A DNA stretch of 64,000 bases. Source: Phytoseiulus persimilis. Lineage: Eukaryota; Arthropoda; Arachnida; Mesostigmata; Phytoseiidae. How positions within the stretch are numbered: the first letter of the stretch is position 1; each line of letters opens with the position of its first letter. Positions 13,210-28,200 of the stretch are shown piece by piece. The DNA is taken from NCBI GenBank assembly GCA_037576195.1, contig CM075104.1:12726211-12790210 (forward strand). The letters run 5' to 3'. The translations under genes were made by a program, and so were the position numbers. The notes under the pieces are model-generated. The model was given only the letters and a program-made list of their open reading frames with translations, was not told where the DNA came from and did not search any database.

Positions 13210-16200
13210 TAGCTTCAGAATGATAGGGTTGAATCGCCACACGGTCTCGTCATCGGGATCCGCAGCTCCCTGATTCGCGCGAAGAGTTCTGGGGTTTTCA
13301 GAATCGAGCACTGATGACACTCATTCAATGGAGACTCTCATCGATCATCGACAGGCTATCTGACGAGAAGCCCTGCCGCCGTGTCAATCAAACCGCTCGA
13401 AATGAGACATCGTTCAAGAATGTCACCATGCCCTGAGAACTGAATCTCCCGTTGCGCCATTAAATGTTGGAAGCCCAGGTTGTCGGACTTCTCCTTGACT
13501 GGGAGCTGTAGTTGAGACGATAAACTCCAGCACGGACAAGTGGCCATGGTCGATAAAGACCTCCCGGCCGTGATGCTCGGAGAGCGCCAGAAGACAACAA
13601 ATCGCCAAAATCTTCTGAACGAGTTAGCGTCAGGTTCTCGTGGCGAGATCGGGGCGGAACATCTTGCTCGCGACGCTTCGACCGGAATCGCACTTCGGTC
13701 CGCATGAATATTCCCACGCTCAAAATTCCTAGGGAGTGGAGTGAAACAGTTGGAACCCGAATCGAGAACGGTACCCGAGTGGCAGACGCTGGAGCTCCGT
13801 CTCTTGCGGTCGAGCACAGTGTTGGGTCGTCAACCCGCGTCGTATCATGATGAACACATTAACCTCGATGAACAGCGATCCAGGTTAGGTCACGAATGTT
13901 GGGTCACCTTGCGTTCCGCCGAGCTGCATGAGTCAGCGAGTAAGTGTTCGCCTGCGATTACGTCGAGCACCGCGGTAGGTGCCAGGGACTCGACTTCCTT
14001 GCGGGGCCACAGCTCAAATGGCTAGCAAGCTGCCGAAAGCAAGCCCTAGTCGGAACTCGCTTATCGTTACAAGGATAAGATCAACATGGCAGTAGCTTCT
14101 CCTGAACGGGGTCCACCCTTTGCCGGAAGCTCGCGTTGTTGTGGAGTCGCGCAGCTCGTTCCGAGGAGCCCGCCTCACATCGGATGTTCGCTCACCACAC
14201 AAGGCCTCGACCTGAAACCTCACGGTTGGAGGCGAGCCGATCCTCGCGATCCCGATGGATTTTCAAGCCAATCATGCCTCTACTAATTGACGGTGTCAGT
14301 GCTCGGCTCCAGCAGCGGATCAGAGACGTCAAACATTCTTCCGATCACGCAATCGTTCCCGTGCGACACGATTGTGATACCGAGCGAATCAGCTCTGACA
14401 CCGTTTGGTACGGATCGAATCAGATTCGACGCTTCTGTGACACTTATTGGAGCAGCTGTGACACCGAATGCACAGTCCGAATAGGATCAACGACCGCGGT
14501 ACTTTGAACTTTCGAAAAACACCTCAAGTGCGTGTGCGGAAACGATCGATCGATCGAGCAACCACCTCCGATCATGCCAAGGAAGCGGTTGTCCCGAATA
14601 ATCCACGGAAAGGAGACTCTTCCCGCACACATATCAGCGAGAACCGCTCCAGGACTGTCAGTGACGGAGAACATCTCCATGGCGAGCGGAGTTCAGCGGC
14701 CGGAAAAGCCACAGACACTCTGGCAGACGAGCGCTCTATGAAAAACTCGTGGCATTCAGGACATTCACCGTCTCTGAGTGGTCGTCTGCTTCAGCTTCAA
14801 TCAACTGTGTTCTTCAGAGCGAACACGTTTTCCGGCTGGGAGTCGAATATCCGGATGAGTTCGTGGACTCGATGCCACACGTAGCTACTGTTCACTGTGG
14901 CGATACCGTGAGGCCCTTCACATTGTCCTGCTGGAGCATGACAGGTGACCCTGAACCTCTGAGGCAGTTGGAGTCGTGGTCGATGAGAGCATCTAGCCGT
15001 TTTCTGACGGAAAATCGCGAGAGCCCAGCACCGAAAAGGTCCTGGTTTCATTGCTGGAGTTGGCTTCCGTTCTCCTTCCTTCCGAATTTACATTCGCTCC
15101 TTTTTCCGTCTGAGAACACCTCCTCCCGCCACCGCCTCCGCTGCTCCGATGAGGTCGGCGAGGAAGCGAGAAGAGGGCGGGAACCGCTGGGACGGAGTAT
15201 CTACCTAGTGAGCGTATGTGAACATTTTCACCAGCTGCTCTGCGAAATAACTCCTCAATCTGGGTCAGACTTTCAGCAACCTGCTCCGTTCCACCCGACG
15301 TTTTGACGCATCTGCTCAAGCTTGCTTGGAGGATAACTTCGCGCTCATGCATCCGGCGGGGGAAGCCGTGTCGGACCTTGATTCGTTTAGTTTAGGCCGA
15401 CCTAGCGCTTGTTTCCCGAAAGCAGCGGCAGAACAGTGAGTGACACAGCTATAAATTATCCGATAAACAGAGCCGCATCAGACGAACGCACTCGCCGGAT
15501 TCTCGCGCCAATGAAAGCTCTGATGTCATCGACAACACTTCTCCTTTCTTGGTTTCGCTCGGAATTCATCATGAATCACTCGAACGAGATTCCTGATCCG
15601 CCGCAGCGCATGGGCTCGCTGTAGGCTTCGAGGAACGGTTCCGCGAAATATGGGGATCAGCGGCTTGAAGAGAGTTTTGGCGTAGACGAGCTTTATATAG
15701 ACTCTCCTTTCGACCACTTCTGAGGAATGCGTGGAGCGTTCAGAGAAAAGCTTGTTAGCTTGATGGAGTCCGAATCTTTTTAAAGGAGCGGGTCAAGCGC
15801 CACAAAAACGCTCGTTCGACCTGGGAGATGGAGGCCCGGTGGAATGTTCCAGACTTCCCTGAACAGTTCGCGAGGGGAGCGAAGCTCAGGAGACGATAGA
15901 TACCTCGACAGTCCCCTCTGCGGGCGTCGACAGAGGCGTGCTCCACAAGCTCGGCGCTTGTTGTCCTTCGGAATCACTGAGCGCCACGTTTTGGACAAGC
16001 GTTCGAGGTCGCTGCTTTTGTGGTACCTGGCTGATCGTACTTGGAGATTATGCCGATGCCGGGCTGTGACCCCATCAGAGCGGGGTCATCCCGAACACGG
16101 CGAGCCTTTTGTCCTGCCGCGCGAGAGCCCAACCGCGTTCCTGTTGGGGCGGATAATTGAAGCTCAGACCGCGGCTCCCAGACGCAAAGTTCTGTTCCGC

Positions 16201-19200
16201 TTGGAGAACTTATTCCAGAGCAGACAGTCTAAAAACTATTTCCGACCTCGAGGGCGACGACGACCTTCAGGGCTGGTCTCTGACGTGGAGCTACTGAATA
16301 AATCAGCGGTTGGAGAACCCAAACCCTCCCAACGAATCTGAAGATCTGATCGGCCGGTCCGAGATGCGGAAATACTTTGAGGCACAACCGATCTCCAACG
16401 AAATTTTCGAGGAACACGCTTCCAGGTGGTCGCAAAGAGACGGAAAATTTTATCCCACACGATGAGAACGAATGAAGCGTGATATAAATTGAGGCCACAT
16501 CAATACTGGATGTGACATCGGCGAAAAATACTCTCGCCCCAGGCTGAAGCTTAGGCGGGAGTCTCGAACCGAGTCAGGCAACTCCCGGAGGTCCGGTCCG
16601 ATCTCGTCGGGGGAAGCCCGACCCGGCGGGAAGTGCGGCGGAAATTCCCAGCTCCACTTTCAGACGTTGGAAGCCACCGGTGTTTTCCAGGCGCCGAGCT
16701 TTCCGTGACAAAGAGCGAATCCTAGAGAGCTTCACAGAAATCCTTGCACAGCGCTGATACTCGCTCGCTCGGTAGATGGGTCAAGTAATTGCCCGGTTGC
16801 CGGGGCGGATAGGCGGGACGGGGCGGCAAGGGCCCTCGTAATGATTCCTCGCATCGGGTTCCTAGCTCCGATCGGAATCAACGTTCCAAGGTCGCCCTGT
16901 CGACGTGGAGTCTGAGACTCCTGGAGGAGCACACGATGGTTCCAGGCAAGAATTGTTAAGCCGCTATCGAGACGTTTATACGCCACAAGGAGAGTGACGG
17001 GTGTTTTACGAACGTGCCGTAAATAGTAATTGCGCGTCAAGCTCTGGTCAGGCCCTTAACCGGTGTTCGCTGAATTCCAACGCTGGGCTGGCGAACCTTC
17101 CTTGGGCGGCAGTCTTTCTCCCTCCGCGAGAGTTCATCCCCAGCTCAGTGGATATCGGAACAGGTTTCGCCGAGGGGACCTTCCCTCCACGGAGCCTTGA
17201 TGCTTCGGGTCTACGTCATCAGGTCCACACTGTTCACTTTTCGGCCCGGTCGTTCTGTGATGGAGACTCTGCGGGGGTTCGCGACGGTGGAATCCAGCTT
17301 TGTCGAGGGACAGTTATTTCGTCTGAAAACGTCTCATTAGAAGCGAGCTGCTCAGTATTCATACACCCTGTATGACCATACGTTGTCCATGACTCGAGAT
17401 TCTAACGGCCGAGGGCTACGTCACTCATGACCACAACTCGCCGACCACAGCTGAGCTGGCATTTCCGGAATAGGTCGTTGCAGCGCAACTTGGAACACGC
17501 CACGTAATCTCGCAGAGTATGGATGCTGGAGCCTCCTACGACTGACATTTACGACAAAAAGGAGCAGCTCCCTCCGAGCAGACTGCTCGCAGCAGCGGCG
17601 GCAACAGCCAGGGCTGCGGAGGAGCTCTATGAGGAACGGCGGGGAAACAAACACTGCTCCCACCAACAGGACACGGCCGAGTCAATATTACTCACGTAGT
17701 GCGCGTAGTTACGTGGGAGATACACGCAGTGGTTATAGGGACTGGCGCACCGGTGCGTGCAGAGCGAGAGCGTGCCATCGACTCGAGTGAGAACAGCCTT
17801 TGATGCTCCGTGCAGGAGCTCTCGTCGGATTATCGGATCTTTGGAGCCGCACGCGAGCTCTTCCGTTCGAGCTCCGATGTCGAATCAAAGCTTGGGTCGC
17901 GATAGTGACCGCTGGGCTCGGCGGAACCCGTTTCGCTTACATTCAACAGTTTATCCGTGGCTAGTTCTGGCGTACGTAGAGGATTCGACTCGAGAATTCG
18001 CAGCCAACGGATTCCGAAGCCGCTGCGCGACGACGACGTCTGCTGCCGTAGCGAATAACCAATGTACCCATAAGGTTTTCCCGGCGAGTTGAGGAGTCCG
18101 TCGGAGAGATGAGAAGCTCGACTCAGAGATTTCTCCACGCTCCTAGAGGGCGAAATGATTTGAACGAAGAGTACGACACGAAACAAAGCGCCTCTCCGGA
18201 TGCAGACCGAGTCGCTCCCCAGAGCACCTGCCGAGTTGCTGTCAACAAACCTAATCAGCGCACGGCATTCGGAGCGGCCGTCGGTTTCTACTACAGCGGC
18301 ACTTTTCGCGTTTCAACAGTTCATCAGCAAGAGTCAAAATGCGCAGCTCTGCATCAATTAATCCAACGCATCGCAACCCGCGCACGAGAGCGGAGCGGCC
18401 GGCCTCGTCAAACATTCACGGCTCCGAGTTTGTTGCGAGGTGACTCCACATCTGAATATTAAGAGCGCTCCCAGAAGGCAAACAACCCGAATCCGCGTTC
18501 CGACGTCCGTTGTTCATTCACTCTGCTCCGACGTTAACGGAACCGGGTCCGCTCCTTCATTCCCTTCGATTGCCTCGCTCCGATGTCTCGTTCTTCCGCA
18601 CCGGGACGCTGACATCAGCTGATCGACCAACGGCTGGACCGGGACCTCCGACTCCTCGGTAGAAGTAATTTCCAACAGAGATCTAGATTTTTCGCGGAGT
18701 TCTACTTCGACTTTCCCTCATTCCGTCGGCGGACTGTGCCGGTGCGCCTCGAATTCACAGAAACTGCAGTGAACGGCCCCGCAGCGGGTGGGAAAAGCCA
18801 GCGGACTCTGCGAGATTGTTTTCCCCCGCCGAATGCGAGGTCTCTGAGGTCTACTCTAACCACGAGTTCCGGAGCACGAACCACTCGACACGAGTGACGA
18901 CGGCGGCAGCAAAATGGAAAGCAACGCTGCTGGAAACAATGCAGCACCAAAAGTGGACTCCGAACACAGCGCTCGACGGCTCACTCACTCATTTGAGCTG
19001 GTCGCCGAACCGGTCGCGTAGTCGGCATGGGACTCGGGTGGAACCAAATTGGCGGTTTACCTCTTTGGCTCAGTCGCGTATCGAGGTCAGAACAACATTG
19101 TCTTTCGGTGGCGTACAATAACTCGAAGCGCAGCGATGACAACAACCACATCAAAGCGGTACAACAACAGTGCCGAGCCCAGCGTGGACGACTTGATCGC

Positions 19201-22200
19201 GGCCGGGCAGACCTCTGGTGGTGATGGTTTTCCGTCGTGCTGTGTCCATGCGTTGTTTGTGGGTCCGTCATCACTCAATGACTCGACGTCTCACAGAAGC
19301 ATGGGCGGGGTTGAGTGGCAGCGTTCTTTGGTTTTCATCCTTCCCCTACGACGCGCGGCAACCCTCATTGACCATGATGCTCCGACGCGCCTGGCTCTCC
19401 TACCTGCTCCATCGATCGATCGATGCATCCGTCGGCCATACTTTGGGCAGCGGCGGCGGCGACTGACAGACCGACCGATCGAGTGAGAGATGGCCATGTT
19501 TGCAAGCGCCTTGACAGAGTCGTCGTGTCAATCTGATGTGGCGTCTAAATTACATTGTTCAGCGGACATTTGGCGGTCAAATTGAAATTTCGCCGTTTGT
19601 TCCACATTGTCTGTTCTTCCCCCTTCTTCGAAGTTAATCGACAGCAGCCGTCTACTCCACCAACTGTGCAGTTTACGATATGGCCATAAAGGTGCGTGTT
19701 CAAACAACGCGCACGGTTCCTCGGAACCGGGGAATCCGCTCATTGGAAGCAATCCATCTTAACCGGATGGTTCCGTGTCATGATTTCCATCTTCCTCCAC
19801 GGCCTGCGTCCAGGGAATCGGCCTGAGATCGAGTCGATGACATCGATACTAGGGTCACATCTATATTTTTCCCGATGTCCCGAGGGTTCAGCCTCTGCTT
19901 CTAGGTATCCTCTCAGCGATCCCCCCGGGGAATCTGACGCCGAACAAGACGACAGCGCCGGCAACAACGCTAGTCAAGAGTGCCATCGCTGGAGACGACT
20001 GCACTCCTACTGGCCACGTTCCCTCAGCTGCGGAGATCTCGATGTTTCGGCTTTTTTCTCTCGCCGGTTTTCCTCGTCCCGATGAGCCTACAACCAAGCG
20101 CGCAATTTCAATTTCACGCAGTTATTGTGCAGATCTGAACTTTCTTCCCCTGAGAGATTCTCATTGTTTGTGCTCCGGACGGGAGCTCGCACGCTGGTGG
20201 TAAGTCAAACTGACTGACTAGATTCCCTCTCGCGGATGAAGGAACTCACGGCGGCAACATCGACGTCAGCGCTTCTGAAGCAAAAACAGATTCTCAATTT
20301 TCATCATCCTAAACTTCCCAAAAAAGCTTCCAGGCGCCTGGTCTACCGGAACATCCACGGATCAAAACGAAATTAGTTTGCGTTCCCAGTAGATGGTCAC
20401 GTCGGAAACTCGTCGTTTTCATTCTCAAAAAACCGGACCGAAAATTCGGTTGATTAGCGGTCACGACCTTCTTGAAACAAGGATCAGTCATAAATACAAC
20501 ATAACCGTTTCCGTTTCAGTAGGGCCCTGTAATAAGAAACTCATCCGAAGCAGAGGAAAAAGTTGTAACTGAAGACCTCTCATAAATATCCCTTGTGAAC
20601 GAATCGATGCAGCGATGCGAGCCGCACAGAACGACTGGATTGCCAAGCGGTCGCATCCACGTTTCAATTTCCAGGAGGCAACGGAGCATTTCTGGACCGT
20701 TCGAATCGTTCTCGCTGATTTTTCGATTTCTACCTTGCAATTTGACTACTCAAGAAATTATTTCATCCCGTTTCGTTTTTGTCCATCATTTAATGAATGC
20801 GCAGCAAATCTAATTTCCCCTCCCTGCGAAACGACCCTACTGCTCGATCCATCTCTTGATGCATGATACACGAGAATCGGTGTTCCGTCACGCCAGTTCA
20901 ATCTGCGTCGAATATTCAATCCCTAGAAACGGAATAAATTAGAGTCACAACATCCGCTACTCCAGTGCCAAGTGGCCAGTGGTCAAATTTGAACTATCGC
21001 GCCGAGCGAGGAGTCTCGCAGATCCCCCTGAATCACTCCGATCTCCTCCGATCCAGAGCCCCAGCGGTCCAGGGGAGGACTCGAGCCTTCGATTCTACAA
21101 GATGATCAAACCGTCCCGCGCCTTTCGCTCGGATTCGAGACATCCGAGGGATTAGTGGGCTTGTTCCTGGGGAGCAAAGATCCGGCGACGAAAAAAACGG
21201 CGAAGCTCAGTAAGAGACACAAAGCACGACGAGACCCACGGGAGAAAGTCGACGTCGTCGTCGGCACAAAAAAAGAGGGACTCGAACAAGACACACGTTG
21301 TAACTTTAACACAAAATCCTCCGACGAACCTCTTGTGATCCAAAGCGAGTCGCTTTGAGCTTCCGAGCATTGCCGAACATAACGGACGAGTTCTCGAAGA
21401 GATTTTTAGCGCCGCCGAGTCTGTTCGCGCGCCGCCCAGCCATACGAGCATCGCCACAGAAGAAATCGCACCACAGCTCAGCCCGCGGGAAACAACCACA
21501 ACCAACTTCTCCGTCAGACAGACGGCTGGCTGACGACCAAAATCACCTGCAACTGGTGTCCTCGCTCGTGGGATGCAAAACTGAAGTTCCCATCTACCGC
21601 TTCTGACTTCAACATCTGCCAACGCGTTTCCAGAACAAGGCGGCTCCGCAAGGATCCGAAGCCGCTCCGGGAGAAATTAAAAACCAAGTCGCAGAGCCCC
21701 GGGCTCATTTTGAAAATTATCCGCAGCGAAAACGGCAACAGAGCTCCCCACATGACGTCGTGATGCGAACCTCCCCTCAAGCGACAGCATCAGCTAATCT
21801 GGCGGATGAGCGCCAAGGAGGCCAACGGAAGCTCCTGACTCCACCTTGAGACCGTGACCGTGAACCCGAGTGCGTTAGCAAGGTCTCGGTCAAAAATGTC
21901 ACCGCTGTGATCTCGTCTGTTCTCGTGCGGTACAGGGTTATATAGTTCACGGCAATCGCCTACATTGGTACTGCAGCGATCATCTTTCGCCGTGGTAGTT
22001 CGTGATCTCAATCAAAATTCGGGCGCCACCTCTTTCCTGACTTTCTGTCAGATGGGCAAGAAGCCAATTATGACTCGATGTTTGCCCACGTTGAGTCGAA
22101 ATCGGTACAACGCAACGGTTCCGGGATCCCGATGACAATAAGGGCGCGATTCCTCCTTGAGCGTTCCCGCCGTAAATCACTGTCACATCCAGGACTAGTA

Positions 22201-25200
22201 TTCGGTTTCCTTGGAATGATCGGTGGTTCGCTCAGTTCTATTGGCGCGACACGATCCTGGGGCTGTGTAGGGTGTTTCAAGCGGGTTCCTCACTAAAATC
22301 GCGAAATCCACAGCTGCTGCACTCAGAGGAGTGAGGTTATGCTCATGAGGAAGGGAACCCGCGATTACCCCCCAGAAAAAGGAGAAGTCCCGCAAACTTC
22401 GCAGTCTCCGATCCAATGGCGAAGAATCATGGATTCAGGCGGAACCGGTTCCAGGGAAAAACACGAGTACGATTTTCTCGGGACAAGTGGCGATGTGTAG
22501 GGGACTACACTACGATTTCGGATTCTACTATTTTTTTCCGTAGTGAAGGGGCATCCTTGATGCGGAACAACAAACTAGCCGGGCAAACCACAAGTTTCGT
22601 CCCCCAGAGTAAGACATCAAGTTCCTCACCGGGCGTTCAGCTCAGCACTCCACCCGCCAGCTTGGGCATCGTATGCCCGGAGTTGGTTTCCGTAGACTTT
22701 CCTGATGGGAAACGTCTGCTAGAGTGTGTGAATCGTTGAAGTGTCGTTACCATCAGGAAGTCTGGATTTCTCAGAGGGAATCAACGAAAATTTCTGAGCT
22801 AGAATTTTTCTGGCCCGGAAAGGCTTAAAGGTCGGCGCCAGCTTGTTGAACAGTTCTCGCCGCGGAAAGCTCCTCACGCAGTTTTCCGATTCCGCTCATT
22901 TTGCAGTCACAGGGACGGTCAGCCGTCCTTGCGTCAGACAACGGAAGAAACACAGAAAGGCAGTTAGCCGCTCTGGGCCTCCGCGATGTAAGAAAACGAA
23001 GTAGAAACATCATAGAGAAGACATTCGGGCGAACGACTCTCTGTTTTCCTTCAAAACCGAAGCACTGTCGCCGCAGCGGCTGCGGAGTGATTCAATTTCG
23101 ATTGGGACCTTCGATTTCTCCTTCAGCCCAGACGTCGATGTTCAGACGACATTTTCTACGACGGAGCGATTGTTCCTAGTGTAACTTGAACTCCGCCGAC
23201 TTTCCCTGAACGTTGTCTTGCACTTCTTGGGAAGTTTTTCTTTGCGTAGGTTACGGCGATACCTCGAGGATCGCGATCGGATGCGAGACTTCGATATTGA
23301 GCGAGCCGATGGATCAGCGCCGTTGGCATAACAGTTTCCCACGTCGTATATCCTCCAGGAGGGAGTCCTCGTCCACCAGCGTGATCCAGGACAGCTTTCC
23401 AGCTGAGCAGAAGAAAGGGAAAGCAGAAGTCCTCCTTCGATTCAAGGTCTTTCGAAGGAGAGGGCTCAGTTAGAGGTCGTCGTGTGAATGTCGTCGTATG
23501 CCATGTGGGGAGCCGAGCTCCGGTCGTCGAGAACTTCGTCACTCCGAATTCGCGCTCAACGAGACTCACTAATACTGCTAAGGGCTACTGCAGCCAGTAT
23601 AGCTCATCAGATAACATAGCTCTGAATCTTTGTCATCTCAGCCATCCGCCGAGGAACCGAACGAGTTCCGTTGCCATACTTCCGTCCCATCCGCGCTCCA
23701 TTTAGAGAAGTCTGAACATCACAGATCCTCCGCGAGAGGGCTCCAAATCAGAATAATGTTGGCTTTCCGCAACAGATCCCGAAACGGAGAGAATCGTTCA
23801 AGGGCAATGTGCAGGTCTCCAAAGGTTCCGCATCGCCTCAGGCTAGGTTGCCACCGCATCGATCATTGCTCCTCGCGGGCTCAGTGGGAACTCTAGTGTT
23901 TGATAGATGTGAGATGCACCGACTGTTTTTGTTCACGCTCGCGACCTCACTGTAACCGATACACAGTGCCCACGTGCGAATAAGTCCGCAATCCACGCAA
24001 TGGAGACAGGCTTAAATTACGTAGAATCGAACGCGAGCGTTCACCGCTTTTTCCCCGACGCGTGGGCGGTAGACCGGGAGAGAATGCGCAGTCTGCGAGA
24101 AAACCATCTCCCGGAAGACAGTGCATCGCAGCGAACAAGCTCCTTCCTATCAGATAAGGCCCAATCGAACTCGTCGCACAACCTTGTATCTTCCGACTAT
24201 CGCACTTTATCTCGTGTCGCATCTTGCTGCTCCAAAATAGATTTTAGGTGAGAATATCCACATGAACCATACTGAGCTGACAAGTACAGGGCAAGGGAAA
24301 ATCCACGGGCATTCCGTCAAACGGTTGCCAGGCCTCAGTTCCACTCCGAGGATGGCTCCAGGTGAAGCAGTTACCGGGAGCTCCGATTCCCAGATGCAAT
24401 GAAACGTGAATGTTAGGACCCGGATACTGCCCAGACAGGAGTATCCTCCTCTCGGAATCTCTTGACGCGTTCGAATGTGCCGTCTCTTGGAAACGATTCC
24501 CGTGATTCGCGAGCCAGACGATGCGTAGTCGGAGCGCAGGAGAATAAATCCTCTTATTTGTAGACATATTTCCACTCTACTGGCTCGCTCAGCTTGACGT
24601 ATGATTTAATGGTTTTCATGTTCCGAACAAATGTCAAGTCCGGTCATCCTCTCAATCAAATTGGTCAAGTGAGCAGAGCCTTCCCCTCCTAATTGGCGAG
24701 AGATTGATGTCACTAGACGTGGACTCGCTGGCGCTAGTCTCGACATCCACGCGCAAGTTATCACTTTGCGAGTTCTGCTGTCGTCGCGGCAGCTTCCGAG
24801 AAGGTGTATGCGAGATCATATCACATATTGAATCGGAATGGAGTGGCGAGAAACTACAGTTCTCCAAGGATTTCTCTACCTTAATCGAGCCACGAAATCC
24901 AAGGACTTTTTGTGAGGTAACTTTCTTCCCGAAGCGTGACTGGTCTCATTTTTCTCTTGACCATGGAATTCTCAATGAATCGGAATCCTCAGTGGGACCC
25001 CCGAGCGGCTTGGCCATGAGTTTACAGTCATTCTGAGTCTAGCGCTTCCAAAGTCGCCAGCCACAACGCCTAATAGTTCACGCGGTGAAAATAACGCGGC
25101 GTTTAACGACTTACGCAGGTACCGCTTGTCACATCAACCAAAAGACCCTCTGCGGGGCGCAACTCTCGGTGACCGAGTTTGTAGGTGGTCAGTGAAGTTT

Positions 25201-28200
25201 TTGAAAGCGCCAAAGATCAAAAACTATCCGGCACGTCAACTACCCGACTCCAGCTTCTTTCTCTTCAGATGAATCTTCGGCGGCATCAGCCCACACGGAA
25301 AGGTCACAGCTCTCATGGCTGCGTATCTAAAACGGCCGGAACGACTGTCCGACTTCTGTTCTCCGACGCGGAATCTATCCCGAGACCTCAGCAGCTATTG
25401 TCTTACCCTTTCGCGGAGTTGCGATGCGTTGACAATTTGGAGCGATAACGGCAGACACAAATGTGAAGATCACTCTATCCGATTGACACCGTATCCAGAT
25501 CCGAGCTGAGTGACTACGTGATCGGCGGCACAGAAAACAAACACGAACTTTAGGGAAACTTCACCCACTCACTTATTCGACTTCGTTCGGAACAACGAGA
25601 GAAACACGTTTCTTGATGTGTTTGGGGAGTAGTGGTCGGGGGGTTGACGACAGCGGCTTTAAATAGGTCTGCGTCTCAAATAAACCACGTCAAACAGCAG
25701 ACGGGAGACCTGAGATCGCTATTGTTGCTTCGTCGCGCTGTTTATTGTTGCTTAACAACAAAAACAACAACAACAACCGATTCCGTTGCCGCCTGCTGCC
25801 ACCCGTGAGCTGCTTTGCTTTGTACAAGCCGTCGCGCAGCTGAGAGCTGAGAGCCAGGCAGGCAAGCAGCAGACAGGACTCTCCCCTGGTAAACCTCTCA
25901 CCCGACTCTGACACAACGATCATCATGCTCCGGAATGATGACGTGATTTCTGACTCGATTTCATTCGAGCGGGGGCTGGCGAAAGCGGCGAGTGGGATCA
26001 CCCCATCGACAGAGATTTGAATCAAAGCGGTAACCTCAGCGGCATCCTCTTTGATACCCTTCATTGATTATTCCTCCAGTCCATATCATTCGATAAGCTC
26101 GATGACCAATCCATGAAATTCGAGCGCATACCTCGGACCCTCCTCGTGTGTTCCTTCGTTCTGAAGAACTTGAACAACGACCTCACCGAAATGCCTCAGT
26201 ATAGTTGGTACGAACTCCGTGGGGTCGTGGAATTCACGCGGTTCTTCCGCTGAATATTCGATCGGGAGTCTGCTCATCTCCATATTTGAAACCTGCCCTA
26301 TGCTTTCAATCATGGTGGTGCAAAACGCTTCCATACATCCTTGGGAGGTGAACATCAGCGATGATTCGGATCTGATGATGCACCCCGTTCCACCGCTGGT
26401 GTGATGCTCGGAGCCGACGACTACATGTTCCTGCTCGAAGCGGTTCCCATCGAGAGCTCGTTGAGTCGAATCGCACAGCATAATGTGGAGGCAAGCTCTA
26501 GCGATGGGTTATCAAAAGCGCAGGTTCAGAGAGCCGCGGAGCCCTCTCTCCAAGGTATGCCCAGAGACGAGGGGAACTTGCTCGAAACCAAACTTCATTG
26601 CCCATCTTCCCGACCAACTTGACAAGGAGCAGCAGAATCTTCGATATGATTCCGCATGCTGAGAAGAATACGGTTTGGACCTGAAGATCTAAGTTTTTCC
26701 GTCGCCAACCGTTCAGTCTAGAATCGAGCAAAATCATACAGGACTCAGGGACATCAGTCATCATCGCGCCATGGTTTCGGTAGGCGTGTGGTTTCTATCC
26801 TTTCGCCCGCCTATTCGACGAGCGGGTTGCGTTCCCAATTCTTGACTCAGTGATCTCCAATTTTCAAATAGACGCCATTCATCGTCGGTGATAATTGGAG
26901 TGCGTTCTTGCAAGACGATGTAGAAGAGTATAGACTGAGCCGAGGACAGGCACATTCCTGGACTAGAGTAACAGGGACATCAAACCCCCGCGCGGAAAAT
27001 TCACATGAACACACTCGGATCCCTCCATGGAAGGAGCGAAACTACTTGAATATTCGCTCGTACTGCCCTGAAACCTCGCAGGGCTGAGTGCCGGCACCAC
27101 GAAAATACACTTCAGATACAGAGCACGCGAACCATCAAGATACGCCGACCGTCGAGAGGAGCTACCCTGCTGAAGAGCAGGAGATGTGGGGAAAGAAGTC
27201 CACAGAACCTCCTAGAAGAATGAAATTAAACGATGTCGCTCCTCGTGTTCAACGTACTTTGATGATAAATTTTACCCCGTCCTCCTCAGCGGGCTACGGC
27301 TGCGCATCCTTCGGATAGGTCGGATGAGTTTGACGATCTCTGGTGTAAACGATGGTTGTCGCCATAATTCGACGTTTCGACGTCGCGAATCTGTCTAAAG
27401 GATGCAAAATATACCCATATATGCGTGAGATAAGATTCAGATCCATAAATCACACTGTTCTAATAGACTGTTCTAATAAGCAATCATCGCTGGTCGGGAC
27501 AGCGATCTCGTGCTCACCCCACCCTTCGCATGCAAACTCCTACCGGAAGTGAGATACGGCAGTCGCTATTCCTCGCAGCGCGATTCTCGGCATCAGCTGG
27601 GACTCCGTCGATTCTGGCTCGGACACCACGACGAACACGGAGAGAGCGAGAAGGATGCAGGAGGCCAGTGGTGCGTTTTCAGCACTCAGCAGCCAGTATC
27701 CACACAGCCTTGTCTGAGCTGTGTGGACTTCTGAAGTCACTCAAGCTGTTCAGACCAGTGGAATCAACGATTCCGCTGATTTTCAACATTCGGTCGGAGC
27801 ATTGCTCGGTCTGAGAGAACATGGCTACCCGCTAAATTTTGCCTTAAGAATCCTCCTTCCATGCTCAATTTAGGGGGATTCCTTCCTGTGCACCTCCACG
27901 TCCGGAGACTGTTGGGACCGGGGAATTCAGATATTCTGCCGGTGGACATCAGAGGGCCCTATCGTTTCTGGCTCTACTCGCGCACACCATCGCCAAGATA
28001 AAACCTGTTTTTTTTTTCATATGGTTTTGCGTTCTGTTCATCAGACTTGGGATCCAGTGCGGCGAATCTGAGTGAAGCGCATGATTAGTACGGTGTTTTC
28101 GACGTCGTGGAAGTGCAGCTGAATCACAACCGATCATTGGGTTCCGGTATGTTAACGGATGGGAATATTCTGCGTTTTGAAGCTTCGTCGTGCCAAGACA

